From Acidobacteriota bacterium (GTDB lineage: Bacteria > Acidobacteriota > Terriglobia > Terriglobales > Acidobacteriaceae): DNA of 35,939 nucleotides. The position numbers and the translations under genes are program-made. Below, one piece after another: positions 35,741-35,939 of this stretch. The notes under the pieces are model-generated. The model saw only the letters and a program-made list of their open reading frames with translations. It had not been told where the DNA came from and made no database searches. The number at the start of each line of letters is the position of its first letter. The stretch's first letter is position 1. Location of the stretch: the NCBI GenBank assembly GCA_021800195.1, contig JAJYZE010000001.1:1-35939 (forward strand), given 5' to 3'.

Positions 35741-35939
35741 GAGGCAACTCCCTTGGCAGCGGTCATGAAAGATGGCGCGGAGCGCTGCCTCCGTTGAGAT
35801 GTTTGTGCCGGCTGATGCAGATGCACACCAATAGATCCAGTTGTTGGATCCCAGTGCGGCAGCGTCATCCTCGGAGCCTGCCGCTCCTGAGCGACAGGCG
35901 ATTCGACTGCAAAGTCAATCGCCACTTCCTACCGCACGG

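Overview
The window looks like chromosomal DNA of an acidobacterium, probably class Terriglobia (Granulicella/Edaphobacter/Acidobacterium relatives). This is inferred from high G+C, the pheT - coiled-coil ORF - zapA order, a large Oar-type TonB receptor with an N-terminal carboxypeptidase-regulatory domain, FG-GAP and Tat-exported sugar enzymes, and transposase relics resembling types common in that phylum. No species is assigned.

Layout. 1-9.5 kb is mostly housekeeping on the + strand: the 3' part of pheT, a ZapB-like coiled-coil protein, zapA, a long imperfect hairpin that may be 6S RNA, a secreted TPR-thioredoxin protein, a hairpin repeat, then hisS and aspS 7 bp apart. A small membrane protein and a convergent rhomboid-like gene lacking the catalytic Ser and His follow. 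Next come a LysW-like zinc-ribbon carrier protein and a secreted carboxypeptidase-regulatory-domain protein, 1 nt apart. 9.6-15.2 kb holds a Y-family DNA polymerase behind a promoter that appears leaderless and palindromic, two polytopic membrane proteins of glycosyltransferase type on the - strand, and gluQ. 15.2-22 kb is a - strand series: secreted S9 (DPP IV-like) peptidase, isocitrate dehydrogenase with a clear terminator, and a GH3 beta-glucosidase. 22-27 kb has a 1.1 kb gene-free stretch carrying the second copy of the hairpin repeat, then the TonB receptor.

27.5-36 kb is accessory. A pile-up of IS relics (an ISNCY-like element with inverted ends, an IS256 piece, an IS3 orfA piece with its end, and an IS21 istB piece) lies upstream of a Tat-exported Gfo/Idh/MocA oxidoreductase and a secreted FG-GAP protein. 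An IS5-type relic follows. Then a Tat-exported sulfatase and a Tat-exported GH27 alpha-galactosidase lie on the - strand. With the GH3 enzyme and the TonB receptor these suggest breakdown and uptake of galactose-containing, perhaps sulfated, glycans outside the cytoplasm; the shared role is inference.

The observations most worth following are the two diverged copies of a structured intergenic repeat with compensatory base changes (about 3.7 and 22.7 kb), the LysW-like carrier with an acidic C-terminal extension and no LysX/LysZ partner in view, the promoter/operator overlapping the Y-polymerase start codon, and the 6S RNA candidate behind zapA.
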